The notes under the pieces are model-generated. The model did no database searches. It was not told where the DNA came from and saw only the letters and a program-made list of their open reading frames with translations. From Acidobacteriota bacterium (GTDB lineage: Bacteria > Acidobacteriota > Aminicenantia > S016-38), in the NCBI GenBank assembly GCA_015486055.1, contig WFSJ01000018.1, positions 160,179-224,178 of the forward strand: a DNA stretch of 64,000 nt, given 5' to 3'. The first letter of the stretch is position 1. Each line of letters begins with the position of its first letter. A program made the position numbers and the translations under genes. Shown here piece by piece: positions 38,488 to 47,606 of the stretch.

Positions 38488-39519
38488 ATGGGATTTCTTG
38501 AAGAACTTAAAGCAGGCAGAGTAAGCAGGGACATAAGGAAAATAGCAGCAGAAAATGCCATTCCTCTTTCTTTGAGGGAACAATTTGAGGTTCTCGCCTT
38601 TCTCCTGAATGATCTGGTAAACGAAATAGCAGAGGCCGCTTCTGTTGCTCTTGAAGAGATGCCCAGAAGCTCTGTAATTTCCTATCTTTCTCTGAGGGAT
38701 GCAAACCCTGAGCTTCTTCATTTTTATGGAGAAATATCCTTGGAGGCAAGGGATTACCAGCTCATCGAAACTATAGTGAAAAACCCCTCTACAAAGGACG
38801 AAACCCTTATAGAATTAGCAGGAAAAGGTGATTCTAAGATGCTGGAGATAATTTCCTATAATCAGGTGAGAACACTTTCAAACAAAAAACTCATAGATAC
38901 CATAGTCTCGAATCCTTCGGTCTCAATAAGGGTAAAAGCCCTTCTTGAGGAGTGGTTAAGGCTATATTACTCAACGAATGAAGATTTAGAGGCCATTGAA
39001 ACCGTAGAGGAAATAGCCAAGGCCGAAGTCCTTGAGGAGATTGAGGAAGTTGAAGGAGAGGAAGAGGACATGGGGAAACCCCGTAGGACATTGGAGGAAA
39101 AGAAGGACATATACAGACTTACCTGGAATGAAATATCGAAACTTCCTGTTCCCGCCAAGATAAAACTTGCCTTAATCGGCTCAAAAACACACAGAGCAGT
39201 ACTGATAAGGGACCCCAATAAGGTTGTTGTTGAAGCTGTTCTTGAAAGCCCAAAGCTTACCGAGGACGAGATAGATGGATTTACAAAAATGAAATCCATT
39301 CCCTCAGAGGTTGTAAAGAAGATTTCATCAACAAGGGAGTGGATTAGAAACTACACAGTGATTGTAAATCTTGCAAGGCATCCTAAAACGCCTCCCCAGA
39401 TAGCGATGAACTTTCTTTTAAGGCTCAGGCAAAAGGAGCTGAGAGATATTGCAAACAGCAAGGAAGTTCCTGAAGTGATAAGGAGGGAGGCTAAAAGACT
39501 TCTTAACAGAAAGAAATAA
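38488..39519 (+). CDS. HEAT-like / leucine-rich-repeat-variant alpha-helical repeat protein
   Basis: Repeated units of the type IVKNPSTKDETLIELAGKG, LLRLRQKELRDIANSKEVPEVIRREAKRLL, with an acidic central linker. Confidence 0.65.
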   Translation: MGFLEELKAGRVSRDIRKIAAENAIPLSLREQFEVLAFLLNDLVNEIAEAASVALEEMPRSSVISYLSLRDANPELLHFYGEISLEARDYQLIETIVKNPSTKDETLIELAGKGDSKMLEIISYNQVRTLSNKKLIDTIVSNPSVSIRVKALLEEWLRLYYSTNEDLEAIETVEEIAKAEVLEEIEEVEGEEEDMGKPRRTLEEKKDIYRLTWNEISKLPVPAKIKLALIGSKTHRAVLIRDPNKVVVEAVLESPKLTEDEIDGFTKMKSIPSEVVKKISSTREWIRNYTVIVNLARHPKTPPQIAMNFLLRLRQKELRDIANSKEVPEVIRREAKRLLNRKK

Positions 39520-39521
39520 GC

Positions 39522-40946
39522 TCAAATATCCTGGAATACTACAAGCTTCATCTCCATCATTTCCTTTGTTGAGTATCTGACCCCTTCTCTTCCCTGTCCG
39601 CTGGCCTTTATTCCACCGTATGGCATCTGGTCAACCCTGAAGGTAGGATAATCATTTATTATTATCCCTGCGAAGTTCAGGTTTTTCACAGCATAGTTCA
39701 CCTTGCTTATTTCATTTGTATATACCCCGACCTGGAGGCCATAATCTGTGTCATTTGCCATCTCTATCGCCTCCTCAAAGGTTCTGTATTTCATTATTGA
39801 AACAGCAGGGGCAAATATCTCCTTTCTTACTATATTCATTTTGTTGGTGGTGTTGAGAAGAACAACCGGGTAAAGAATATTCCCGTCTATTTTCAAAGAG
39901 GGAAGAACATCTGCTCCTTCGCTAAAGGCATCGTTTATCCAGAAGACAGCCCTATCAACCTCCTTTTTTTCTATCATTGGGCCAACCACTGTTTCGGGGT
40001 CCAGCGGATTCCCTACCTTAAGATTTTTCACTTCCTCCAAGAATTTATCCACATACTCATTGTATAAATTCTTGTTCACATATATCCTTTGGACTGAGAT
40101 GCAAATCTGACCTGAATTTGCAAAAGCTCCTATCGCGCATCTTTTTATGTGCTTTTCCAGATTTTCTTTGCTGTCCACTATGCAGGCTGAGTTGTTTCCC
40201 ATCTCCAGTAGGACCTTCTTCATGCCAGCGTTTTCCCTTATCCATTTGCCAACATCGTAGGAGCCAGTAAAGCTTATCAATTTTATCCTATCCTCAGAGG
40301 TTATCATTTTTCCTATATATTCTCCCCTTCCGTAGACTGTATTGTAAATTCCGTCCGGAAGTCCTGCCTCCTTAAAAACTTCCCCGAGGAGATAGGAGGT
40401 AATGGGAGTATAAGTTGAAGGTTTTATTATTATGCTGTTTCCTGCGGCAATTGCAGGGAGCACCTTATGCAGCATCAGATTTAATGGGAAATTGAAAGGC
40501 ACTATGCCGAATACAATACCTATTGGTTCCCATATGTAGAACCCCCTTTTTCCAATTCCCCCGGAAGATGCATCCATGGGGATCACCTCTCCATATAAAT
40601 TCTTTGCTTCCTCTGCTGCAAAAAGAGTATTTTCTATTCCCCTATTTACTTCTCCGAGTGAAAACCTGATGGCCTTTCCTGCCTCTAAAGTTATTGTCTC
40701 TGCAAGCTCTTCTTTTCTCTTTTCCATTATATTTGCGGTCCTGTAAAGTATTTCAGCCCTCTTGTATGCGGAAATTTCTTTTGAGACTTTAAACCCTTCC
40801 TCTGCTGCTTCCACTGCTTTTTTGAATGTTTCCTCATCAGCAATGGGAATCCTTCCGATAACTTTCCCGTCATAAGGGTTTGTTACATCTTCCCTTTTCC
40901 CTGTGAAGACTTCTTCCCCTCTTATCCACATTCCATATTCCTTCAT
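39522..40946 (-). CDS. NAD(P)-dependent aldehyde dehydrogenase
   Basis: PFNFPLNLMLHKVLPAIAAGNSIIIKPS, FTGSYDVGKWI, LEMGNNSACIV, FANSGQICISVQRI. Confidence 0.95.
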   Translation of the reverse strand: MKEYGMWIRGEEVFTGKREDVTNPYDGKVIGRIPIADEETFKKAVEAAEEGFKVSKEISAYKRAEILYRTANIMEKRKEELAETITLEAGKAIRFSLGEVNRGIENTLFAAEEAKNLYGEVIPMDASSGGIGKRGFYIWEPIGIVFGIVPFNFPLNLMLHKVLPAIAAGNSIIIKPSTYTPITSYLLGEVFKEAGLPDGIYNTVYGRGEYIGKMITSEDRIKLISFTGSYDVGKWIRENAGMKKVLLEMGNNSACIVDSKENLEKHIKRCAIGAFANSGQICISVQRIYVNKNLYNEYVDKFLEEVKNLKVGNPLDPETVVGPMIEKKEVDRAVFWINDAFSEGADVLPSLKIDGNILYPVVLLNTTNKMNIVRKEIFAPAVSIMKYRTFEEAIEMANDTDYGLQVGVYTNEISKVNYAVKNLNFAGIIINDYPTFRVDQMPYGGIKASGQGREGVRYSTKEMMEMKLVVFQDI

Positions 40947-41016
40947 TTTTACCTCCTTTTAGAAATTATAAGATTTTCACCTTGACTTTTCTTCTTTTTT
41001 ACTCCTCAATTTATCT

Positions 41017-41517
41017 ATGAAACTTTTCCTTCTGATGGTTAGTCTTATCTCGTCCATAAACTCAGCAGTTTGCAACTTCAGCGAGAGGGTTGAACTTGGA
41101 GGTAAATCTTATAAGGAAGAAGGAGTATTTTACTTCGAGAGGGGAGTGGGTATGAGATGGGAGTACTTGAGGCCCGAGAGAAAAATATTCTGGATGAAAA
41201 AGGGGAAAATATTTGAATTCTACCCCGAGGATAATATCTTCAGGGAGTATGAATCAGATGAAAATTTCTGGAACATAATGGAAGATCCATACAATTGGAA
41301 AAGTATGACGGATTCAATTGAGGAAAGCGATGGGAAGATCATTGTCATATTGAAGAATGGTGATAGGGTAAGAGTGGAAGTTAAAAGGGGAACAATAAGA
41401 GAGGTAATCTTCGGTGAAACTTCTATAAAATTCTCTAAATGTAGATATAATACTAAAATTCCCTCTCCTCTTTTTAAGATATCCGGAACTTTATCTTCGT
41501 CCAACCGTAAAAAATAA
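41017..41517 (+). CDS. LolA-like outer-membrane lipoprotein carrier family protein
   Basis: Signal peptide; EEGVFYFERGVGMRWEYLRPERKIFWMKKGKIFEFYPEDNIFRE. Confidence 0.75.
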   Translation: MKLFLLMVSLISSINSAVCNFSERVELGGKSYKEEGVFYFERGVGMRWEYLRPERKIFWMKKGKIFEFYPEDNIFREYESDENFWNIMEDPYNWKSMTDSIEESDGKIIVILKNGDRVRVEVKRGTIREVIFGETSIKFSKCRYNTKIPSPLFKISGTLSSSNRKK

Positions 41518-42086
41518 TGGAAGTGGAAGAAAAGGAGCTTGCAAAGAGGGCAAAAAATGGAGATAAGGAGGCATTTGAAATGCTAATGATAAGATACGAG
41601 AAGAGCCTTTACAATTATATATACAGACTTACAGGTGAAAGGGAACTTTCGCTGGATATAACTCAGGAGACTTTTCTCAAGTCCTATGTTGGAATGAAAA
41701 GTTTCAATCCAATGTTCAATTTCTCTACATGGCTTTGGAGAATCGCTCATAATCTTGTTGTTGACCATTTCAGGAAGAAAAAGCTTGAAGAGGTGCCTCT
41801 TTATGTAGAGATTGGGGGAGAAGAGATAGAGAGGGAAATGCCAAGCCCCTTAAAAACTCCTTATGATGCGAGGTTAAATAAGGAAAGGGGGAAAATAATA
41901 AAGGAAGCCCTTTTGAAGCTGAATCCCGAGTTCAGGGAACTTATAATTCTGAGGCATTTCAATGAGCTATCCTACCAGGAAATATCCGATATAACCGGAC
42001 TTCCATTTCATTCTGTGAAGAGCAAACTCTTTAGGGCAAGAGAGGCGTTGAGGAAAATTCTGGAGGTTCATCGTGAAGCATTATAA
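41517..42086 (+). CDS. ECF-family RNA polymerase sigma factor
   Basis: YNYIYRLTGERELSLDITQETFLKSYVGMKSFNP (region 2); LNPEFRELIILRHFNELSYQEISDITGLPFHSVKSKLFRAREALRK (region 4). Confidence 0.96.
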   Translation: MEVEEKELAKRAKNGDKEAFEMLMIRYEKSLYNYIYRLTGERELSLDITQETFLKSYVGMKSFNPMFNFSTWLWRIAHNLVVDHFRKKKLEEVPLYVEIGGEEIEREMPSPLKTPYDARLNKERGKIIKEALLKLNPEFRELIILRHFNELSYQEISDITGLPFHSVKSKLFRAREALRKILEVHREAL

Positions 42087-42549
42087 TCTTGAGGAAATTT
42101 ATTCTTATCTTGATGGGCAGATGAGCCCATTGGACAAGAAGAGATTTGAAGACCACATTCTTGTATGCAGGGATTGCGCCTTGAAACTTAAGAAAGCCGA
42201 AGAATTTTTCTCCTTTGTGAAGGTTGAGGAAGAAGAACCTCCAATAGATGTTTCATCCCTTATTATGGAGAAAATAGACAGGAAGAGAAGGATTCTCCCC
42301 TTCCTTTACTCCTTCCTTTCAATGCTTTTTCTTATGGTTGTAATTCCTGTTTTCTTTGGTCCATCAAAAGCCATGCTTTTTTACCATATGGAGCTTAAAG
42401 CCCTTGGTAAAATTTACAGGTCCGCGGTAACGGTAGTTAAGGTCTTTTCCTTGTTTAGAGCACCAATCCATTTGATAATTCTTGCTGTTATTGTTTCCTT
42501 AATCCCCTTTCTCATCTTTGGGCTCAGAAAAATCTGGAGGAAGATATGA
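42073..42549 (+). CDS. Anti-sigma factor with zinc-finger N-terminus and membrane anchor
   Basis: SYLDGQMSPLDKKRFEDHILVCRDCALKL (H-x3-C-x2-C-like) plus TMs; overlaps sigma gene. Confidence 0.88.
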   Translation: MKHYNLEEIYSYLDGQMSPLDKKRFEDHILVCRDCALKLKKAEEFFSFVKVEEEEPPIDVSSLIMEKIDRKRRILPFLYSFLSMLFLMVVIPVFFGPSKAMLFYHMELKALGKIYRSAVTVVKVFSLFRAPIHLIILAVIVSLIPFLIFGLRKIWRKI

Positions 42550-43415
42550 GAAAGATTTTAGTTCTTTTTCTTTCCAGCATGCTTTTCGCAGGGATATATG
42601 TTAGCAAAGATGAGACGAAAAGAGGGGATGTTGTCTGCATGGGGGACAGTGTCAATATAGAGGGTAAAGTGATGGGGGACCTTGTTTCTATAGGTTGCAA
42701 GGTGAATTTCTCTGGGAAGATTCATGGAGATATGGTTGTGATCGGAGGAAAAGTAATAGCGAAGCAAGGAGGAAAAGTGAACGGGGATATGGTTTTAATC
42801 CTCTCAAGAGGGGACGTAAATAAGGTAAAAGTGAGAGGGGATACGATTAAAATCCTCTCTTCTGTAAACTTAAAGGAAGTAAGAGCTCCCATAAAGAAGA
42901 GGAGTAAGATAAGGATAAAAATAATACCCCCCTCAACCCATAGGAATAGAATTTTCAGTTTAAACAAGTTCATCCTCGATTTTATTCTCTGGGGAGTTCT
43001 ATCCCTGTTCGTTCTTCTTGTCGCAGAAAAGAAAGTTCTCCTCACATCCTCTGTTCTTGAAAAAAGCTTGGGGAAATCATGGATTAAGGGATTTTTGCTC
43101 TTTCTCCTGGCCATTTTTCTTATAATTACTTTCGCCATATTGAGTATTGTACTTATAGGAATCCCCTTTCTGCTGCTTACGGTTTTTCTAATTATAGCTG
43201 CCGCGCTGTTCGGATATACCTCTGTATTCCATCTCATTGGAAGATCTATTCTTTCTTCTCAGACAAAATCATCTGTATATTATGTTCTTTTGGGGGTAAC
43301 AATCTTTAGTTTTCTAAAATCCTTCTTCATAATAGGGAAGATAGTAACCCTCATAATTTTGCCGATAGCAATGGGTGTTACCTATATAACGAGGTTTGGG
43401 AAAAGAGTAACTTAG
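42546..43415 (+). CDS. Bactofilin-like beta-repeat domain fused to a membrane domain
   Basis: DSVNIEGKVMGDLVSIGCKVNFSGKIHGDMVVIGGKVIAKQGGKVNGDMVLI repeats, then 3-4 TMs. Confidence 0.75.
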   Translation: MRKILVLFLSSMLFAGIYVSKDETKRGDVVCMGDSVNIEGKVMGDLVSIGCKVNFSGKIHGDMVVIGGKVIAKQGGKVNGDMVLILSRGDVNKVKVRGDTIKILSSVNLKEVRAPIKKRSKIRIKIIPPSTHRNRIFSLNKFILDFILWGVLSLFVLLVAEKKVLLTSSVLEKSLGKSWIKGFLLFLLAIFLIITFAILSIVLIGIPFLLLTVFLIIAAALFGYTSVFHLIGRSILSSQTKSSVYYVLLGVTIFSFLKSFFIIGKIVTLIILPIAMGVTYITRFGKRVT

Positions 43416-44332
43416 CCCGGGGGGGCTACCCTTTGGAGGACATCCTCTATTATTACTTCTCTGTCCTTTCTTTCCTCCCCTCTCTTAGGGAATAATCTAT
43501 GAGAAAGAACAGGTTTTATCACATATTTCACATCGTCCGGAACGACATAATCTCTTCCCTCCATGAATGCTTTTGCCTGTGCTGCTCTTGTTACCATTAA
43601 GGTTGCTCTTGGGCTTGCGCCTATCTTTAACATTGGATTTTTCCTTGTCTCTTCTGATATTGCAATTGCATAGTCGGCTATTTCCTCAGAGAACCTTACT
43701 TTCCTCACCCTTTCCTGAATTTTCAAGATCTCTTCCTTTTCGATAACAGGTTTTATTGAATCAAGAGGGTCTTTTTCCTTCTGTTCGTAAAGCATTCTCT
43801 TTTCCTCCTTTTTTCCAGGGTAACCAAGGCTCATACTCATTATGAACCTATCAAGCTGAGATTCAGGCAGAGGGAATGTTCCATGGGTTTCCACAGGGTT
43901 CTGGGTAGCTATAAGGAGGAATGGCTTTGGAAGTGGAATTGTTCTTCCCTCTATTGTTACCTTCCTATCATTCATGGCTTCAAGAAGAGCGCTCTGTGTC
44001 TTTGGGGAGCCCCTGTTTATCTCATCGGCCAGGAGTATATTGGTAAAAACAGGGCCTTTTCTGAACCTGAACTCTCCTGTTTTTGCAGAGAATACTAAGG
44101 AACCGAGAATGTCGGAAGGGAGAAGGTCAGAAGTGAACTGCGCCCTTTTGAATTCGCAGTTTATTGAAAGAGCAAGGGCATCTGCAAGGAGAGTTTTCCC
44201 CACACCGGGAATGTCTTCTATTAGAAGGTGTCCATCTGCGAGGAGGGCAAGGAGAGAAAGTTCTATTTTTCCCCTATCTCCTCTGAACACCTTTTCAACA
44301 TTTTTGATTATAAGCTCTATTTCTTTTCTCAT
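43412..44332 (-). CDS. MoxR-family AAA ATPase
   Basis: IEDIPGVGKTLLADALA, NILLADEINRGSPKTQSALLEAMNDRKV, ATQNPVETHGTFPLPESQLDRF. Confidence 0.96.
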   Translation of the reverse strand: MRKEIELIIKNVEKVFRGDRGKIELSLLALLADGHLLIEDIPGVGKTLLADALALSINCEFKRAQFTSDLLPSDILGSLVFSAKTGEFRFRKGPVFTNILLADEINRGSPKTQSALLEAMNDRKVTIEGRTIPLPKPFLLIATQNPVETHGTFPLPESQLDRFIMSMSLGYPGKKEEKRMLYEQKEKDPLDSIKPVIEKEEILKIQERVRKVRFSEEIADYAIAISEETRKNPMLKIGASPRATLMVTRAAQAKAFMEGRDYVVPDDVKYVIKPVLSHRLFPKRGEERKDREVIIEDVLQRVAPPG

Positions 44333-44407
44333 TCTTACTTCCTTGCTTTTAACTTTTTACTTTAATTGTTCCTATGGATAAATTATATAGTAAAATGGAA
44401 AGGAGAA

Positions 44408-45502
44408 ATGGGGAAAATTCTTGTTGTTGATGATGAGAAGGATATAACTGATCTTCTCTCGGAATACCTTGAGCTTGAGGGATATGAGGTCTTAAAAGCG
44501 AACGATGCAGAAGAGGCAGAAAAAATCCTCTCTTCCCAGGAAATTTCCCTTATGCTGACTGATATAAGGATGCCGAAAAAATCGGGTATTGAGTTATTGA
44601 AGGAAGCTAAGAGAAAATATTGTGACCTTGAAGTGGTAATGATTTCCGCTCTGAGGGACATAAATATGGCGATTGAAGCGATGAAGGCAGGGGCTTTTTC
44701 CTATCTTCTGAAGCCATTCAATCTCAGCGATGTTTCAATGAATGTAAAAAATGCTCTTGAAAAGAGAAGACTTATCCTTGAAAACAGAAGGTATCAACTT
44801 CACCTTGAGAAGCTTGTAGAAGAAAGGACAGAAAAGCTGAAAGAGACTATTGAGGCCCTTGAGCATTCTTATCTTGAAACCCTTAAGGTCCTTGTTACAA
44901 CTCTTGCTGTGAGAGATATTGAAACAGAAGGCCATTCTGAAAGGGTGGTTGAGTATGCAGCTCTTATTGCTAAGAGAATGGGCATTAAGGACAAGGAATT
45001 TCTTGATGACCTTAAAAAAGGAGCTCTTCTTCATGATATAGGAAAAATGGGAATCCCGGATTCTATCCTGCAAAAGAAGGGTAAATTTACCAATGAAGAG
45101 AGAAGAATAATGAAGCTTCATGTTCTATTTGGATATAAAATACTTTCTTCTGTAGATTTTCTTAAAGGTGCTTCGCAGATTGTGCTTTTCCACCACGAAA
45201 GGTGGGATGGGAAGGGATATCTGTCAGGCAAGAAAGGAGAGGATATACCTCTTGGAGCAAGGATTTTCGCAGTTGCAGATGCCTTTGATGCGATGACATA
45301 TAGCAGGAGGTATAGAAAAGCCCTTTCAATTAACGAAGCTGTTAAAGAGATCAAGGATCAGAAAGGGAAGCAGTTTGACCCAAAGGTTGTTGAAGTTTTT
45401 CTGTCAATCCCGTCGGATGAGGTTATAAGAATAAGGGAGAAGGTTGAAGAAAAGGTAGGGAAAACAAAGGACATCAGGAAAATTCTGGAAGGAATTTTCT
45501 GA
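44408..45502 (+). CDS. Response regulator with HD-GYP output domain
   Basis: MGKILVVDDEKDITDLLSEYLELEGYEV, DIRMPKKSG; GALLHDIGKMGIPDSIL, HHERWDGKGYLSGKKGEDIPLGARIFAVADAFDAMT. Confidence 0.95.
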   Translation: MGKILVVDDEKDITDLLSEYLELEGYEVLKANDAEEAEKILSSQEISLMLTDIRMPKKSGIELLKEAKRKYCDLEVVMISALRDINMAIEAMKAGAFSYLLKPFNLSDVSMNVKNALEKRRLILENRRYQLHLEKLVEERTEKLKETIEALEHSYLETLKVLVTTLAVRDIETEGHSERVVEYAALIAKRMGIKDKEFLDDLKKGALLHDIGKMGIPDSILQKKGKFTNEERRIMKLHVLFGYKILSSVDFLKGASQIVLFHHERWDGKGYLSGKKGEDIPLGARIFAVADAFDAMTYSRRYRKALSINEAVKEIKDQKGKQFDPKVVEVFLSIPSDEVIRIREKVEEKVGKTKDIRKILEGIF

Positions 45503-46196
45503 GTTTTTCCCCTTCAAGAATTCTTTTCATTTCTTGTGTATATTTTCCCCCCTTCTTCATTTTGAATTTGCCTATTAGCCCTTTGCTTTTTTCCTTCCTC
45601 AGGGTGAAAATCCTGAATTTTTCTTCATTGCCATCAAAAATCTCTAAGGCCTCGGAGGTAAAAAACCCCATTTTTTTAAAAATGTCCTCAGCATCTTTTC
45701 TCTGGCTCCCAACGATGAAATAGACTCTTCCGTTTTTTTTAAGTAGAGATTGGGAACATAAGAAGAAATCCTCAAGTTTCGCCCCGATTTCGTATTTACT
45801 GAGGGCGATTTCCCTTTTTGGACTTACCCTGTATTTATTAGCCTCCAGATATGGGGGATTAAAGAAGATATAATTAAATTTCTCTTTGAAGGGTGGCAAC
45901 TTAATATCCCCGCACACAGGATATACTTCGGAGAATTTATTAAGAGAGAGTGACTGCTTAAACAATTTAAGGTAATCCTCAATTATGTCGATTGATATTA
46001 TCTTTGCCCCTGGGTTCAGGAATTTAACCATTATTGATGCTGGCCCAAAGCCTCCGCCGAGCTCAAGGCCCAATTCCTCGGGGAAAATTTCAGCCCAAGA
46101 GGCTAAAAGCACAGTGTCCAAGGAAAATCTGTATCCCTTTCTTGGCTGTAATATTCTTATCTTTCCTCTGAAAAACCTATCTTTTCTTGCTTCCAC
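45474..46196 (-). CDS. TrmN6-like tRNA1(Val) adenine-N6 methyltransferase family protein
   Basis: FNYIFFNPPYL (NPPY motif), LGGGFGPASIMV SAM-binding loop. Confidence 0.82.
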   Translation of the reverse strand: MEARKDRFFRGKIRILQPRKGYRFSLDTVLLASWAEIFPEELGLELGGGFGPASIMVKFLNPGAKIISIDIIEDYLKLFKQSLSLNKFSEVYPVCGDIKLPPFKEKFNYIFFNPPYLEANKYRVSPKREIALSKYEIGAKLEDFFLCSQSLLKKNGRVYFIVGSQRKDAEDIFKKMGFFTSEALEIFDGNEEKFRIFTLRKEKSKGLIGKFKMKKGGKYTQEMKRILEGEKLRKFLPEFS

Positions 46197-46331
46197 TTTA
46201 GACTCTGGAAAATCTATTCCTCGGGAATTCTAACCTTTTGGTATTACTAATTCAAGAAAATAGGGGGCATTAGAATTTTCAAGTTGGTTAGCTTAATGGT
46301 AAGATTTACTTAAATTGAAAAGGAGCTATGC

Positions 46332-47606
46332 ATGAAAATAGAAGAATATAGAAAGAAAGGATTAAGCTTTTCATTTTCAAAAGAAGAAGGATTCAGGGAT
46401 GGAATTTATTACCTGCAGTTTCCGAAAACTGAAGAAGGCTCAAGAAGAAAAGGGGCAGAGCTAACAGAAATTATGGGGAAATTGAAGGCAAAGGAGGGGA
46501 ATATTTCCCTATTGGAAATTGACAAGAATTTCAGGAGGTCCTTTATAGAAGGAATTTTGCTCTCTGATTATAAATTTCAGAGATACAAAGGGGAAAGGGA
46601 GAAAGAAGCTGCCATTTATGTGAAAGGCATAGATGGCGTGGGAGAGGAAAGTAAGATAAGAGATCTCGTGTTTTTTGTGAGAGATCTTGTAAATGATGCC
46701 CCTGAAAAGATCAATCCTAAGAGTTTTTCTGAGATTGCAGGAAAAATCCAGGGAGTTGAAGTTTTCGTAGGTGATAAAAAATGGCTCAAAGAGAATGGAT
46801 TCAATGGGACCCTTGCTGTTGGGAAGGGTTCTTCTATCCCTCCGAGGGTGGTTATTTACAGATATAGTCCAGAAGGAGCAAGAAGAAAAATAGCTCTTGT
46901 AGGGAAAGGAGTTACATTTGATAGTGGCGGACTTGACCTCAAGTCTCCTGAATACATGAAGGACATGCATATGGATATGGCAGGAGCAGCGGTCGTTCTC
47001 GGCATTGCAAAGGCCCTGAAAGATTTTCCTGTGAAGGATGAGATCATAGGAATAATGCCTCTTGCAGAGAATCTTCCATCTTCCTCTTCTTATAAGCCAT
47101 ATGATGTTTTGCAGATGGACAACGGAAAAACAGTGGAGATAAACAATACAGATGCAGAGGGAAGACTTCTCCTTGCTGATGGACTCATATATGCAGAAAA
47201 GCAGGGAGCAGATATTGTGATAGATCTTGCAACTCTCACTGGCGCAGCGATTGTTGCCCTCGGAGAACTTGTTGCGGCTCTTTACTCAACAGATGAGGAA
47301 GAGGGAAAGAAGATGGAAAAGGCTTCAGAGAAGACAGGGGAAAAAGTTTGGAGAATGCCTCTTGTTGAAGATTACAGGGATGAACTTAAATCCCAGAGGG
47401 CTGATATAAAAAACAGCGGTTATAAAAGGAGCGGGGGTTCGATAATGGCTGCCTTATTCCTCAGTGAATTCATAGAAAGGCCGAAGTGGCTCCACCTTGA
47501 CATCGCAGGTCCAGCAATGATTGAAAAGCCATTTTATTATATGAGCTCAGAAGGAACTGGTTTTGGAACAAGACTCCTTCTTGAATATTTGAGAGGTGAA
47601 AAATGA
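46332..47606 (+). CDS. Leucyl aminopeptidase (M17 family)
   Basis: GKGVTFDSGGLDLKSPEYMKDMHMDMAGAA; NTDAEGRLLLADGL signature. Confidence 0.96.
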   Translation: MKIEEYRKKGLSFSFSKEEGFRDGIYYLQFPKTEEGSRRKGAELTEIMGKLKAKEGNISLLEIDKNFRRSFIEGILLSDYKFQRYKGEREKEAAIYVKGIDGVGEESKIRDLVFFVRDLVNDAPEKINPKSFSEIAGKIQGVEVFVGDKKWLKENGFNGTLAVGKGSSIPPRVVIYRYSPEGARRKIALVGKGVTFDSGGLDLKSPEYMKDMHMDMAGAAVVLGIAKALKDFPVKDEIIGIMPLAENLPSSSSYKPYDVLQMDNGKTVEINNTDAEGRLLLADGLIYAEKQGADIVIDLATLTGAAIVALGELVAALYSTDEEEGKKMEKASEKTGEKVWRMPLVEDYRDELKSQRADIKNSGYKRSGGSIMAALFLSEFIERPKWLHLDIAGPAMIEKPFYYMSSEGTGFGTRLLLEYLRGEK

